DNA of 64,000 nt from Chrysomallon squamiferum (GCA_012295275.1 CM022679.1:20961610-21025609), one strand, 5' to 3'; positions 1 to 12,838 are shown, numbered from the stretch's first letter. Numbers and translations are program-made. Notes: generated by a model from the sequence alone, not told the origin.

Positions 1-780
1 GCACACACAGAGACACAAAGAGACGCACACACACACTCATAAATGCAGACAAAAATATATACATAAACGCCACGTTTATACAGACGTTCATAAATATGTA
101 CAAATACTAAACTTTCGGAAGCCACCACACAGCTTTTCATTTAGAATTAACCACATACTAGCAACTGTCCCAGTATTTTATATATCTCATTTCCAAGACT
201 CGAAATGGTTTCAGCTTACTGTAATACCTTTCCCACGAGCACGCCTTTCCCGTCATAAAGGGTACAATGGCGAGGTCACTTAACAGTACTAAGCCATGTA
301 AATCAAACTGATATATATTTGTATTGAAAAGCCATCATCGCACTGTAATTGCCTTGTGAAGTTTGGTGACTCTGTGCCAGCTGAACAAGTCATCCGATAA
401 AAAACCAATCATACAATACACTATTTCTATAAAAAAAAAAAAAAAATCATATAAATTGTTTATTTATAACCTTTATAGGTTATATCCTTCGTACGTATAT
501 ATGAGACCCTTATTTTTATATATATATTTTTTTTTCCTTTCGTTTTGAGGCCTCTCTGGCAATATGCTCAAAACAAAACGTGAGTGAATAGTTTTATGAT
601 GGAAGCACATAACATGTCACTAATTTTTTTTTCTTTAGTTTACTTTTATACAGAAAGCTTATTTTCACTTCTGAGTTCGTCTTTCAAATAAAAAGTATTA
701 AGTTTCTTCTTCGTCTGTTCAAGCGCAGGTGGTAACTAAGGAGACACAAGCTAAGGTAACTTAAAGCGCTGACAAAGAAA

Positions 781-1140
781 AGATCTGAGGGAATACGTAT
801 CTGAGAAAATAAACAGCTGAAATAGGCTAGACATGGAGGAAACAGAGCTGGTTGTTTATAGAGCCGATGGAACATACAGAGCTGAGGCAACATAGAGCAA
901 ACGCAATTTACTGCTGAGAAAATGTTGCTGAGGGAATACAGAGCTGATGGAACATAAAGGTGAGGTAACAAGAATTGAGGGAATACAGCTGAGGAAATAC
1001 AGAGTTGAGAAAATAGAACCGAGGGAATACAGAGCTGAGGAAACATAAAGCTGTCACAAAAAGAACTAAGGGAATACAGATGAGGAAATATAGAGTTGAG
1101 AAAATAGAGAAGAGAATTAAAGGAACATACAGCTAAGAAG
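781..1140. repeat. Degenerate minisatellite, roughly 20-25 bp units
   Basis: The phrases GAGGGAATACAGAGCTGA and GAGGAAACATA recur about 10-12 times with heavy divergence. The 120-residue minus-strand frame across it is a product of the repeat, not a gene. Confidence 0.7.
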
Positions 1141-2205
1141 TGACCCGGATATTCAGTTTATAGCTAACCGTAACTACATAACTAGCAGGTTCAGATAATA
1201 CATATCTATCTAGTTGTAATAATTGTTAAAGCTTTTCCAGTGAACAAGACGTAATGATGACTAGTGCGCGATGTCCACACCCATGACTCTCCCATCTCTA
1301 AATAATCCTTGCAGATGAAATACGAGTCGACAGGGAGCTTCGGTAGGATATTTAAAATAGTTCACACCCATTCGTTTCAGGTTCATTGGTCACAGACCCA
1401 ACGACCAAGGCTCCGGGGTATCGAATATCATCAACTTTATTTGACTCGAACAGATTATATATTTTCTTTACCATAGCAACGAGCACTGAACACGGAGCTG
1501 TAAAAATATTCATTCGAAACACACAGAGAAAGCGACAGCAGACTGTGGAACCCCGTTGTCTGTGTTACTTTTAAATATATTTAAACTTCTGTCGTTTGAA
1601 GTGGAAGGCATAACATTTTTAAGGTTGTAAGAATTGTACGTCTGTCCCTTTACCTAACTGCTGTCTGTCTACCTGTATATGTATGTTCGTGGGTGAATGT
1701 AGGTATAATGTACGTATGTATATTCTTAGTGAATATAAGCTTATATATATGTTTAATACATTTTTGGGTGTGTCCTTTAAACCCACCCTTTGACGTCACC
1801 TACTGTGTATAAAATTCAAGTCCCATTCATTAGATGCAATACATTTTCACAATTGTTAATGTCATGTTCTCCAATTGAGGTCGGTGGCTTAATCGTGTAA
1901 CTTATGTAAAATTTAACGACAACAGTGATACATTATTATAATAAAATCAGTGAAACGAATCCACAAATGAATGAATGAATGAATAAATAAGTAAATCCAC
2001 AAATTTCAATATACGGGTAGAATAATATAACACACACAAACACACACACAGTATTCCAAAGAAAATAAGCTACATACATTATATTTACAGGAAACAAGGC
2101 GTATTTATAATAACATACTGTCTGGAGTTAATGTTAATTTCTTCTATCTCTGTTTCGTTCATCTTTTTATCTTTTTCTCCCCTTCATTTTTCGTTCTCTG
2201 TCAGA

Positions 2206-2208
<3 letters not shown>

Positions 2209-2294
<86 letters not shown>
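2209..2294. repeat. (CT)n microsatellite
   Basis: Uninterrupted CT dinucleotides for about 85 bases. Confidence 0.97.
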
Positions 2295-2295
<1 letters not shown>

Positions 2296-3011
2296 AATAA
2301 TAATGTGTACGTATTTATGAAATAAAACATTATTCTTTTTATTACTTGATTAATGTCACATGTCAGGGAAGTGACTGAGATAAATAGCTACAATCTCTGA
2401 GTTTGAGTCCATAAAACCTATTTGAAAAGTAAAAATAGCAACATCAACAACAAAATATCAGATTAAATATTAAAGTGTTAACAATTGTCATAGTCATTAC
2501 TACTTCTATAAAAACAAACGCACCCTGAAAACAAAATCATTATAATCCCAACAACAACAACATCTAAAACTACTACTACTACTACTACTACAAACTTCAA
2601 TAAAATAAATTACAATAAAATAAGTGAAATGTCGGTTGTTATTGTTTTTGTTGTTACTATTATTGTTGTTGTTTTAGTAGTTATTATTATTGTTGTTGTT
2701 GTTGTTATTGTTGTTGTTGTTGTTTTTGTAATTATTGTTGTTGATGCTGTTTTTATTATTTTATCCTACAAAGGTTTCACATATGATATGATTCTGAATC
2801 ATCCACTTTGCATCAACTGACTTTAAACTCTTTACACAGTGTGGTCACTCAAATGTGTATCGAGAACATACATTTCAGATTAGCAGTAAATAATCAATAA
2901 GGAATCCAATACTCGAAGACTACAATCCAATATGGCGAAACTATCAAATTACCTGAACATTCTAGTTTTGGGTGTGGCCATGAACTTTAAGAAAGTCGTC
3001 TACATACTTAC

Positions 3012-3225
3012 ATTTAGTGTCGTTTCCAGGAAAACAGGTTCTGAAGATTCCTTGATTTCGAGAGTGGTAAATTTTCTCAGGTTTGGCATTTTTGCCAACG
3101 ATCTTCGTTCTATCAACTGTATATTCTAGCCAGTTATCTGTTCCGAACGAAACAGCAATAAATATCAATGAAATGGGTCCCAAGATGGTGGCAATCACGA
3201 TCAAAGCTGTTGCACATGCCCCCAT
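3012..3225 (-). CDS. Claudin/PMP22-superfamily tetraspan protein, first coding exon (partial gene)
   Basis: Reading from the ATG at 3225 on the minus strand gives 71 codons plus one base, then a donor (AAAT|GTAAGT) with the intron starting at 3011. The peptide opens with a membrane segment (about residues 3-27), continues FGTDNWLEY, and reaches GIFRTCF, which matches the GLWxxC signature of the first extracellular loop in claudin, PMP22 and CACNG proteins. The intron is phase 1, as in the two CACNG-like genes of this window. The frame stays open upstream, but 3225 is its first ATG and places the membrane segment where the family has it. Later exons (membrane segments 2-4) are not in bases 1-3011 and should lie left of the window. 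It could be a CACNG-like, TMEM182-like or other claudin-fold protein; one exon cannot decide. Superfamily assignment is fairly secure, subfamily is not. Confidence 0.7.
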
Positions 3226-3513
3226 GATTTGCTGACGAACGTGTAACAACAACCCTTCTTTTCTTTTTTTTTCTGTTTTCTTTTTATAAAAGTAAAATTT
3301 AAATCCCTTAGTTAAAACTCGACGAGAAAATCTAGCGGCGGTGGCTTGTTCAGAAGTTGAGCGAAACAGACCGACAACCACTGCGAAATGATAACGCTAC
3401 CTGACTGACTAGCAACACTACCAGCCCTACCTGAGGTATGCAAAAACCTGTTTCATGCATAACTGAACACCTATTGTCAAGGCGGTCGTATTAAAATATG
3501 AAAAGACTGGGAG

Positions 3514-3521
3514 TATTTATA
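3514..3521 (-). promoter_or_regulatory. Putative TATA box of the claudin-like gene
   Basis: The minus strand reads TATAAATA in a GC-richer setting about 290 bases upstream of the ATG at 3225. Initiation near 3485-3490 would give a 5' leader of roughly 260 bases without a splice acceptor. The motif is seen; promoter function is inferred. Confidence 0.35.
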
Positions 3522-3525
3522 GACC

Positions 3526-5929
3526 GGCCTGTCTCGCTGCTGACAACCATCCTGTTTGCTCTCAAGAAACGTGACGTGTTGCCTGGCCGAGAAAGAAGGG
3601 ACACGAAAACCAAACGTTTACAGTGACATATGGAATCTTCATCAACCGTTTGCACCTGATTTATCGATCTGAGATAGATTTCGTTTCAACAGATTTAATC
3701 GTTAATATCGAAGTCAGCAAAATGTTCGAAATATATATGACCTACCATAACAATAAGCAAAGGTATTTTCATATATATATATGTGTGTGTGTGTGTGAAA
3801 ATATGTGTACGTATGTAGGTATTTACTTACGTATATATGTATGTGTACATAAGTAAATAGGTAGGATAGGTAGGTACGTTTGTTTGCAGATGGATAGGCA
3901 GTCACAAATTTAATTTTAATTTTTAATTTCTAAATAATAAACGAAAGTTTAAGAACAAGGATATAACAAATATTTACAATTTAAAAATAAAGGAGACAAA
4001 AGCAGTTAACTAGAGACAAAAAAAAATTAAATATATATATATATATATAGAAAGAAAAAAACAAAATAAAACAAATAAAAATGTCGTTGTAAAATTAGTA
4101 CTCTATAATACTGACGTTTTTACATACGTATAACAAAACATCATGTTGTCCTTATTTCAAGTTACAACACTTTAATTTTTCTTAATGGTAATGCTAGTAC
4201 GAATGAATGTTTGCTAAACCGTTACGAGAAACGTGAAAGATGATTTTATGAAGATTTTTTAAATATAATATAAAATATAATTTTTGTCAGCTCTTTGCCT
4301 GCATTTTCTCATAACACTTTGATTCATGAATAGTGGTTCTTTAGCTGTAAGGAGAATTTCGCGTATATTTCTGTTTGAAACGAGATAGACTCGAACAGAG
4401 CTAAACCTGTTTACCGCTCGTCTAAATATCAGGCAACTGCGCCAGGGGCTTTGGCTTGTTAGAAAATATGACGAAAGTGACAAACCAGCTAAAAATATTT
4501 CTAATTACGGTGTGGTAATCTCCGTGGTTATATTTATATCACCTTTTAGTGTTTACACTTTCTGACAAAGAAGCTGACGTTTCATTCCGTCATTAATCTG
4601 TCTACCAGTCTAGTTGAGTAAACAGTTTTACTGACATTGATTGCCGTCCGAATGCGCTCTTTATACGCCTCTTAAAATTAATAAACGTACATTAGCAGAG
4701 TGATATTTATTATTTGCTTTTCTGACGAAAAATTAATCATTTCATATCGCGCTCACTACTAACCCAGACGATGAGAAAGCTCACGCTTGTAATATGGCCG
4801 TCTGCTTATTAACGTAGTTTGATTTTTTAATATTTTCAAGGATTTCTATAATAACGTGTTATGATCAGAAGCATTTTACATTCTTTATGTCAAGAGACTA
4901 GATCGCAGACGTGAATAACAAATTTTCCTTTTTCAAAATAGCAGAAATGTCGATAGATACTGAAATCTTGATGTACAGACACACATACACACAGACAGCA
5001 CTGACTCTCTCTCTCTCTCTTTGTATGTATGTATGTATAGATACACAAACACACATATTATTTTTAAATATTCTTCCTCATTTTGTAACAGTTGAATGAT
5101 TAAATATCACAGCAAACTGTTTTCTGTAGCAGAAGTCACGAGTATGAGGAAGTAGAATTATTCAAATGCTCACTTGTGTGAAATGTATGACGTGTACTGG
5201 GGCGAAACCAGCTTTTCTGATGAGGGGGGATCCATGACTAGAAGGGTACCGTAACATTATTCACTACTGACAAATTACACACTGTTCAGATGGACCCATA
5301 TATAATAGTGCTACAACAGGGACGCTGGCAGAAATATTTTACAGTTTTCTATACATTGACAGAAATTTAAAAATAACCTAAATAAATTTGTAAACAAATT
5401 AAAAATCCTAAATAAAAGGTGCACCTCTCAAATTTGACGGGAGTCCGGTCTCTCAGGTATGCTTATAAAATTCATTATTTTCATATTATATATATACACC
5501 TCTTTACTTTACCACACACTGATTTTATTTTATTATTCTTTACTTTGAATTATTTCGACTCATAGGTTTCAACATAATATTACAGAATGCACTATGCAAA
5601 CAATGCCTCCACACTTAAACCGTCGACTTTTCGGGTCAAAACGTGCGTGCGAGTGTTTTTGCCAATCGTTAACGTTCATCGTTTTGGGCAGTGATCACAG
5701 TGATCCTGACCAGTGACATAAACTTGTATATAATTTTTCCCCAAGATACAATTCTTCTTCTCAGGTTACTTCTTGTATATCGCCAGCTTGCACCGGGAAC
5801 ATAAAGAATATCTGATAATGCAGAAGTTCCCGGACCATAAAAAAATATCTTACGATCAAAAAAAAAAAAAATATGATCACTAATCATTCTGCCCAGAGCT
5901 TATATTTCAGTTCTGATATTTCGAGGTTA
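3526..5929. other. Intergenic, no gene recognised
   Basis: AT-rich spacer on the 5' side of the claudin-like gene. It contains a TA/TG run (3772-3860), a short (TA)n (4031-4050) and a CA/CT-rich patch (4980-5060). The short open frames have repeat-driven or unstructured composition and no recognisable domain. Confidence 0.6.
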
Positions 5930-5937
5930 AATCCTTG
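5930..5937. repeat. Left 8-bp target-site duplication of the hAT MITE
   Basis: AATCCTTG, identical to the copy at 6168-6175. Confidence 0.8.
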
Positions 5938-6167
5938 CGGGGGCGGGTCTATTATTAAACTCACGGAGTTTAAGGTTCCCAGAGGAGCCCCCCAAAACGA
6001 CTTTAGTCCACATTTCTTCACAATTTTAATCAATATCTGATGTCTTTAAATGTTTTAAAAACTGTCATGGAAGAAGATAAGAGCAGTTACCAGGATCTTG
6101 TTGGTGACTGCTAACGGCCCCCACATCTGTTCAAGCTTTAGGACCCCAGAAGTTAGGTCCGCCACTG
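5938..6167 (-). mobile_element. hAT-type non-autonomous element (MITE), about 230 bp
   Basis: The right end, read on the minus strand, begins CAGTGGCGGACCTA, a terminus typical of hAT elements. The left end begins CGGGGGCGGGTCTA and matches it at 10 of 14 positions. The element is flanked on both sides by the same 8 bases, AATCCTTG (5930-5937 and 6168-6175), the target-duplication length expected of hAT transposition. The interior is too short for a transposase, and the open frames across it on both strands show no domain. Orientation is nominal. Confidence 0.8.
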
Positions 6168-6175
6168 AATCCTTG
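6168..6175. repeat. Right 8-bp target-site duplication of the hAT MITE
   Basis: AATCCTTG, identical to the copy at 5930-5937. Confidence 0.8.
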
Positions 6176-6624
6176 GAAACAAACTGTGAACCCATCAAGT
6201 CTTGCTTTCTCTTAACTGCCGCACAATACTCTGCATTCTCCCCCGAGCAACTGCTCGTTTTAATCAATAATAAAAACATTTATCAAAACTAAATCTATAT
6301 ATCGTTTCACCTTTTAACAGAGGCCAATTTTTAATTTTTTTTAACTATCATTTATCTAGCAGGTTTAAAAACCAAAATGGCGCTCCAGATAAGGTATTAA
6401 TATATTATTAGTGTGTTTTACTTGACCCCGGACCGTGGTCACGGTGGCTGACTTGAGACAGGATGTTAAGCTGAAATGTTATATCACCTGGTCCACACAA
6501 CACGATCTGACACAGCTACACATTCATGTCGCGATACACGAGTGTGGTAAGGTATATCTTACGTTTCACTCCAGCGATCCGGAAGACTTCTGTTTGTAAA
6601 GTTGTGTGTGTTGTTAAGTATCAT

Positions 6625-7058
6625 GTGTTAGATAATCTCTATTTTCTCACTGTCGTAAACACAGAAACTGGATAATACAGAGAGGTTTTGGATTTTTTTT
6701 CCTTCTTTGTACAGTTACGTTGATGAGTGAGGTTTCTGTTACATCTTTTGTTAAATGTAAGATTGTCAGACGAATATCATGTTTTCATTAGTCTTATTAC
6801 AAGATTACTGAAGACAAATACGAGTCTTAATTAAGTGTTAGATAATCTATATTTTCTTACAGTCTAAAACACAGAAATGGGATCTTTAGGATAATACAGA
6901 GAGGTTTTGGATTTTTTCCTTCTTTGTCAAATTTCCTTCATGAGTAAGGTTTCTCTTTCAAGTTTAGTTAAATGTAAGGTTGTCAGGCGAATATCATGTT
7001 TTTTTAGTCTTATTACAGGATTACTGAAAGTAAAGATGAGCCTTAATTAAGTGTTAGA
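6625..7058. repeat. Tandem duplication, about 210-bp unit, two copies
   Basis: Copy one (6625-6834) and copy two (6835-7050) both start GTGTTAGATAATCT and share ACACAGAAA, ATACAGAGAGGTTTTGGAT, CGAATATCATGTTTT and CTTAATTAAGTGTTAGA in order. A third unit starts at 7051 and stops at once. Divergence is moderate, so the duplication is not recent. Confidence 0.85.
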
Positions 7059-9439
7059 AAGATGAACCAATACGTACTGACCGTACAACAAATAAACAAC
7101 CTTACAGAACACAAACAAAATTATAATTTTTGTGCTAAATTGTTGACGATATTATTAATCATGATTACGATGATGGTGATGACGACGACGATAATGATGA
7201 TGATGATGGTGATAACAACATTAATAATAATCGTAATAAATAAATAAATAAAAATAATTTATTGTTTTGGTACATTCATTCGATTGCTAGTCATATGAAA
7301 TGTCCATCATAACGGCTAAAACGACAGCACTAAAACGAAAAAACAAATAAAATAAAAAATAATAATAATAATAATAATAATAATAATTGATAAAATTGAG
7401 TTAACTATTCACATTAAGAATTGTTATAAATATAGAGGAATATAATTTGATAAAATATGATTAATAAGCGACAGAGAAAGAAAAATACCTGCAATAATAA
7501 CAATAATTATGATGATGATGAAGATGATGATGATGATGATGATAATAATAATAATAATTATTATTATTATTATTATTATTATTATTTTATTTTTATTGTT
7601 ATTATTATTATTATTATTATTATAATTATGATTATTTTATTATTTTATTATTATTATTATTATTATTATTGTTATTATTATTATTATTATTATGCTTTCA
7701 TATTACGATATGTCTTGCACCTCTAGGCTAACTCACACAGAACAAAAATGACTCGCGTAGTACTGATATTATAACATTTTTACCTTTTGTCAATTAAACA
7801 TAAGATTATATTTGTTCAAATTAAGCCGTAAAATTCATTTAATATAGCTGAAAATGAGCAGCAGTTCCAAGGAATAAAAAAATGTAGTAAACAGTCTTTG
7901 ACGCAATTACAGTGATATACTGTCTCCATGATATTTAAAAAAAAAAAAAAAATGTTTTGATGATCTAATACAGTGCTAAAATATTGAATATTTCAACAAC
8001 AGTATGAAAATACAAGAATTAAATCATTTTTTATTCGAGGGAGACTGTTAACACATTTAAATTATTTTTTGTTAAAGGGATTTTGTAACACGTATTTTTT
8101 TATATAACTGTGAAATATATGATTTACGTATTGCAAGCTGCATAACGGTGCTCGGAGGAGAGCCACAGTTAAATTAAAATATCGCGTACAGTTTACATAG
8201 CTGACACGTTCATCTGTAACAAGTCCCCGCGGAGTGACATTAGACGTTAAATTTATGATGTATACAGCAGCGACTCGGGTTCAACACTCCGAGTTGTCAC
8301 CTTTAAATTAATTTTTACAATGAATATTTAATATTGGATACTATTAATGCAATCCAATTAGAATTCGCGATAATTATTAATACAGCACACATGCATGCAC
8401 ACATGCACACAAACACACTTAGATATACACATATTCTCATACACACACCAGTGCACATACATATATGCTCTAACGCACACATACGCACAAACACACACAT
8501 ACAAAGAAAGTAAGACAGTGGTTAGATTAGGTACATGCATTTACTAATAGAGTTATTGATTTTACTGTTCAAGTGACAACATTAGCAGTGACATCACTGC
8601 GGTGTGTATTCTTATTTACCACGGGAACAATTTGTTTAGTTTTAATTTTAAATTCTGTCAAAAAAACACCCGAAAACCACAGCAGACAAAATGAAACTCT
8701 GAAACCCTTCACCTTGTTGTAACACGAAACATCAGTCTATCTATCTGCTGACTGACTCTAATTGAGATGTTCTATCTGGGCGGCAGAGACTGTTGTCTGA
8801 TGTGGAAATATTAAGAGAAATAATTGAAAAGGATTCATTTCCCAAGCTAGTTTCCCATCAGTTCACTATCGCTGATCTTTGCCTTCCATGCGATCATTAC
8901 CCAGTTGCCATTTCATTTGGCCATCGATTCGCCTCGTGTTTTACGACGGTTTTGTTGGACATAAAATTGACTGTTCTTCGATAGCGGTACATGCTTGCTT
9001 ATAACTGACAATTACTATAAAGCCATCGAAATTTTTAAACATCGTCCTAAAAAATCCTTGAATAAGTGGATTTTAAAAAACTGACATAAAAGTTTTATGA
9101 ATTATAAAATGAGTTAGTGGCTCCCGATGAGAGTTGTAAAAAGTCGAAATAACTAAATAAACGAATGCAGAAGATAAATATTATTGTAAAGCGATTCTCG
9201 CGTGTCTTTGCTTAATTTACAACGCAACATTTGTCAGAATTGTGATGCATACTCAACAGCGGTCATGCGTGTTACGTACTACGTTTTTATGTTGAAATAT
9301 TTTACACGAGGGAACAGTTAGATGTATTTGTTTTATTTCTGGAGTCAGATGATGATGTATGTCACCTTTTCTTCTCAGTCCTTTAAATTAACTCCAGCTG
9401 TGTGCTTCATTCTTAATTATATGTTTTATATAATTACTT
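7059..9439. other. Intergenic, microsatellite-rich, no gene recognised
   Basis: Contains (ATG)/(ATA) runs (7165-7260), (AAT)n (7357-7387), a long GAT/AAT to TTA tract (7505-7692), poly(A) (7938-7953) and a CA-rich patch (8385-8500). The stretches 8120-8310 and 8690-9000 are more balanced in composition but hold no supported exon. Confidence 0.6.
7505..7692. repeat. (GAT)n/(AAT)n passing into (TTA)n
   Basis: GAT triplets, then AAT triplets, then a long run of TTA/TTG triplets. The AAT and TTA halves are complementary and could fold back on each other. Confidence 0.9.
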
Positions 9440-10150
9440 GTGTGTAATAATTAGGTATTTTACGAACCATTATTATGTTAAAGTCAGTTATTTCCTATTC
9501 TGTATAATAGTTTTTGTGCATCATAATTTTGTTAACGTTAGAGACTGTATGTACCATAATTATGTCAACTTACATAATAGTTGTCAATCATAGTTAAGCT
9601 AAGGTTATGAATTACGTATTTTATATAATAGTTTTTGTGTACCACAATTCTGTTCAGATTAGGGATTACGTATTAATTTATGTAACAGGTTTTTATATAA
9701 TAGTTTTTGTGTATCACAATTCTGTTAACGTAAGGAATTACGTATTAATTTATGTTATGGTTTTTTATATATTAGTTTTTGTGTATCACAATTCTGTTAA
9801 CGTAAGTGAATACGTATTAATTTATGTAATAGTTTTTTATATAGCAGTTTTTGTGTCACAGTTCTCTTAAGGTTAGGGTTTACGTATTAATTTATGTAAT
9901 AGTTTTTGTGTACCGTACAGAACTATATTAAGATAGGGCATTATGCATTTTTTTTTATAACAGATGCATATAATAATTACTTTAAGGTTAGGGATTATGT
10001 GTTTTGTGTAATAACTGCCCATCATAATTACGTTAAGTTAGGGATTATTTGTTTTATATATGTTTTATATAATAGCTTTGCAACATAATTATGTTGCAGT
10101 CAGTGTTTATGTATTTCATATTATTGTCAATAGCTGCATAACATGTAAAT
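9440..10150. repeat. Degenerate tandem repeat, about 65-75 bp units
   Basis: About nine units carry variants of GTTAACGTAAGGAATTACG, TATTAATTTATG and TAGTTTTTGTGTATCACAAT. The middle units (9607-9870) are the most alike. Open frames here are repeat products. Confidence 0.8.
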
Positions 10151-10821
10151 CTTCGTGGTTAAAGCAAGAAGTAATGTGCTTTCAGTTAAGACCAGTTATT
10201 TTAATTTTTAAATTAAAGTTATTATTAAATTTGTGATTAAATGAATATATATTTACAATAATAAACATACATACATACCTTTATTGAATGTATCTTTCTC
10301 TGTCTCTTTTTTTTTTCTATTTGTCTTTCTTTATATTTAACAATCAATTAATCAGACACTGTCTCTCTTTCTCAATCTATCAATCTCTCGTCTCTCTCAT
10401 TTTTTTCCTCTTAATTCTAAATCCTTATTTAATTCATTCGGAGAAAATAGGTTTTTTTTTTTCTCCTCTAAACAAGATACTGTAACCTTTTACTTCTTTC
10501 TTGCTTCAGATATTTGCAAGATTTTTTCTCTTACAATTTACAGACGTTACCAAACAGCCTCTGACCGCGCAACCCAATACAAGAATAAAATAAATTCCCT
10601 GCTGAAATTCAGAATGATAGGATCAACAATTGCTCATCGTTAGCCGAGATGGAAATTGTTGTGAGTGAGGCTGTTCTGAAGCAAGTTAATATAACTGTCA
10701 GCCTGGCCCACGCTGAAAATATCATTATTAACTAAATAGGCAATCAGCGAGTTTAGCACATAACAGAGATGAGCTTAAAGTAGTACTGCGTTTAGACGAC
10801 GGACAAGAAGAAGATGATTAT
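10151..10821. other. Intergenic, nothing recognised
   Basis: AT-rich with a T/C-rich section (10287-10460). No exon, RNA gene or element seen. Confidence 0.5.
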
Positions 10822-11035
10822 GATGAAGAAGAAGAAGAAGAAAAAAAAAAAGAAAAAAAGAAAAAAAAAGAAAGAAGCAGAAGAAGAAAAGAAGAAGAAA
10901 GAAAAAGAAAGGAGAAGAAGAAGAAAGAAAGAAAAAGAAGAAAGAAAGAACGAACAAGAAAATGAAGAAAAAGACGAACGAAGAAGAAAAAAGAAAGGAT
11001 AAGAAGATGAAGAAAAAATAAAGGAGAACAAGACG
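10822..11035. repeat. Long polypurine (GAA/GGA/A) tract
   Basis: About 210 bases are almost entirely A and G on the plus strand, with only a handful of pyrimidines. The overlapping K/E-rich and F/S/L-rich frames on the two strands are composition artefacts. Confidence 0.9.
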
Positions 11036-12055
11036 ATGGTGGTATTAAGAGAAAGAAAAAATCTATTGACTTCTTCGACAGTAACATAGTGCATCATTTG
11101 CTCTAAAGAATTTAAAGTAAATAATTCAGTTATGTACAGTAATTTGGTAGCCAGCTCCATTATCTATCTGTACATCCATCTAAAATGTCTCGTCCTTCAT
11201 TTGTCTTTCATTCGTCCTACTAAATTCTGTTTATTTTGCTAATACGTATATTCAGCTTTTTTATCCATCCATCCATCGTTGAATTTAAATTTTGTATGTT
11301 TCATTTTACATACACGATGAATCAAAAATAAATAAATTAATTAATTAATTAAAAATAATAATAATAATGATTATGAAGATGATGATGGCGATGATAATAA
11401 TAATGATATAGAGGATGATGATAATAATAATAATAATAATTAATTTAGTTTAAAAACAAACAAAAAAACAACGCCAGTTCTCTCTAAATTTCTCGTTTTC
11501 ACCACAGCGAAGAAGTGAATATGGACCACGAGTTCACTTTTCGTCTAAAAATAAACGCAGTAACGAGATTTGACACGTAAGAATCTTAATTCAATTCCCA
11601 ACCATTTCTAGTGGAATCAGCAACTCTGAGATTAACTCCTGGAGATTGTTTCCAATTTGAAAACCGGCTGGAGTGTTCTGATTGTTCTTTTTTTTTTCTT
11701 TTCTTTTCTTTCTCTGTGTTGTCCACTGATTGGTCAAATTACGTGTAATAACTACAGCGAGATGTAGACACGACATTTAAACGTCTTCTTTTTTTTTTTA
11801 TTTATTTTTTATTTATTTTTTTCTTTCAAGAGCAGGAATGTCTCGATGTTTTTGTCTCAAAGGTCTGTTGATCTGTTATCGTTTGCTGTTTCGATTGCTT
11901 TATTTCTTCTTTAACGTTTATGGCCTACGTTTTCTAACACAGTATTTCGCGAAACCTTTTAAAGTTGTTTATAATGCACAAAACCATTGAGAAGTGAATG
12001 TTTTGATTCACAGTGTTATGTAATGCTTTGGAGCGCTATTTTAAAAATCCCAGTA

Positions 12056-12074
12056 ATAACAATAATAATAATAA

Positions 12075-12105
<31 letters not shown>

Positions 12106-12175
12106 AAGAAGAAAAATAATAATAAATAAAATAAAATAAAATAAAATAAAATAAAATAAAATAAAATAATTAAAT
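12056..12175. repeat. Compound (AAT)n-(GAA)n-(AAAAT)n microsatellite
   Basis: Three neighbouring simple repeats, each clean over 20-45 bases. Confidence 0.92.
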
Positions 12176-12835
12176 TAAAAACAATCAAAAGAAAGAAATT
12201 AAAGTCATAATAAAAACATTTAAAAAAAAAAAGTAAAATTAATCCCATCCTTGACAAACGGAAAATAATAAACAACGTAAATAATAAAGAAGAAATAAAA
12301 ACAATAAAAATACGAAGTAAAAAAAAACGAAAAAAAAACAACAACACGAAAACACCCCTTTTTTGTCTCCCCGAAAATTCTAACCTGAAATGTTTTCATA
12401 CAGCAATAGAAAGACAGGCAGCCTTCAGCAGTAAGAACTATTGATTGTCTATTCAAAGTAAATTAATACTCGAGCTAAAAGCCAAAGGTTTACGGAATTC
12501 ATTTCACAGATAATCTGCAATTCATCATGGTTCATTAAGAATTATCTAAATCGTGTGATTATCTCCCTCAAGTACTTCACTCATAATGAAACAAGGCCGG
12601 GCGCGTTTATAAAAAAAAAAAAAAAAAAAAAAATTCCTTTATGTCTGCATGTTTTAACCCGACGCCAAATTTGTAGCAAATCGACGAAGCATTTATCTAC
12701 GTGAAGTATCGCTGGTAGTCAGTCCACAACGATTTACTTACAATCGATTTTGGGAAGTTGATTTTCACCCTGACTATTTTCTTGATTAATCTTGCTAACT
12801 GGTACCGTTTGAAATGTGACTTAATTTTAAAATGA

Positions 12836-12838
<3 letters not shown>

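Larger units (their letters stand above)
1..3011. other. Intron 1 of the claudin-like gene (minus strand), repeat-rich
   Basis: This stretch follows the exon ending at 3012 on the minus strand. It holds a degenerate minisatellite (781-1140), a long (CT)n tract (2209-2294), an (ACT)n run (2570-2590) and a GTT/ATT-rich stretch (2630-2760). I found no second exon with a cysteine-bearing loop or membrane segment on either strand. Confidence 0.5.

Noticed and set aside
684-1046. 120-residue minus-strand frame with repeated LCIPSVLF-like phrases
   Set aside because: Product of the degenerate minisatellite at 781-1140.
6055-6292. Two frames of 64 and 74 residues on opposite strands
   Set aside because: They overlap a hAT MITE with clear 8-bp target duplications and match no protein family I know.
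10792-11160. Long F/S/L-rich and K/E-rich open frames on both strands
   Set aside because: They translate a polypurine/polypyrimidine tract in every phase and have no domain or splice context.
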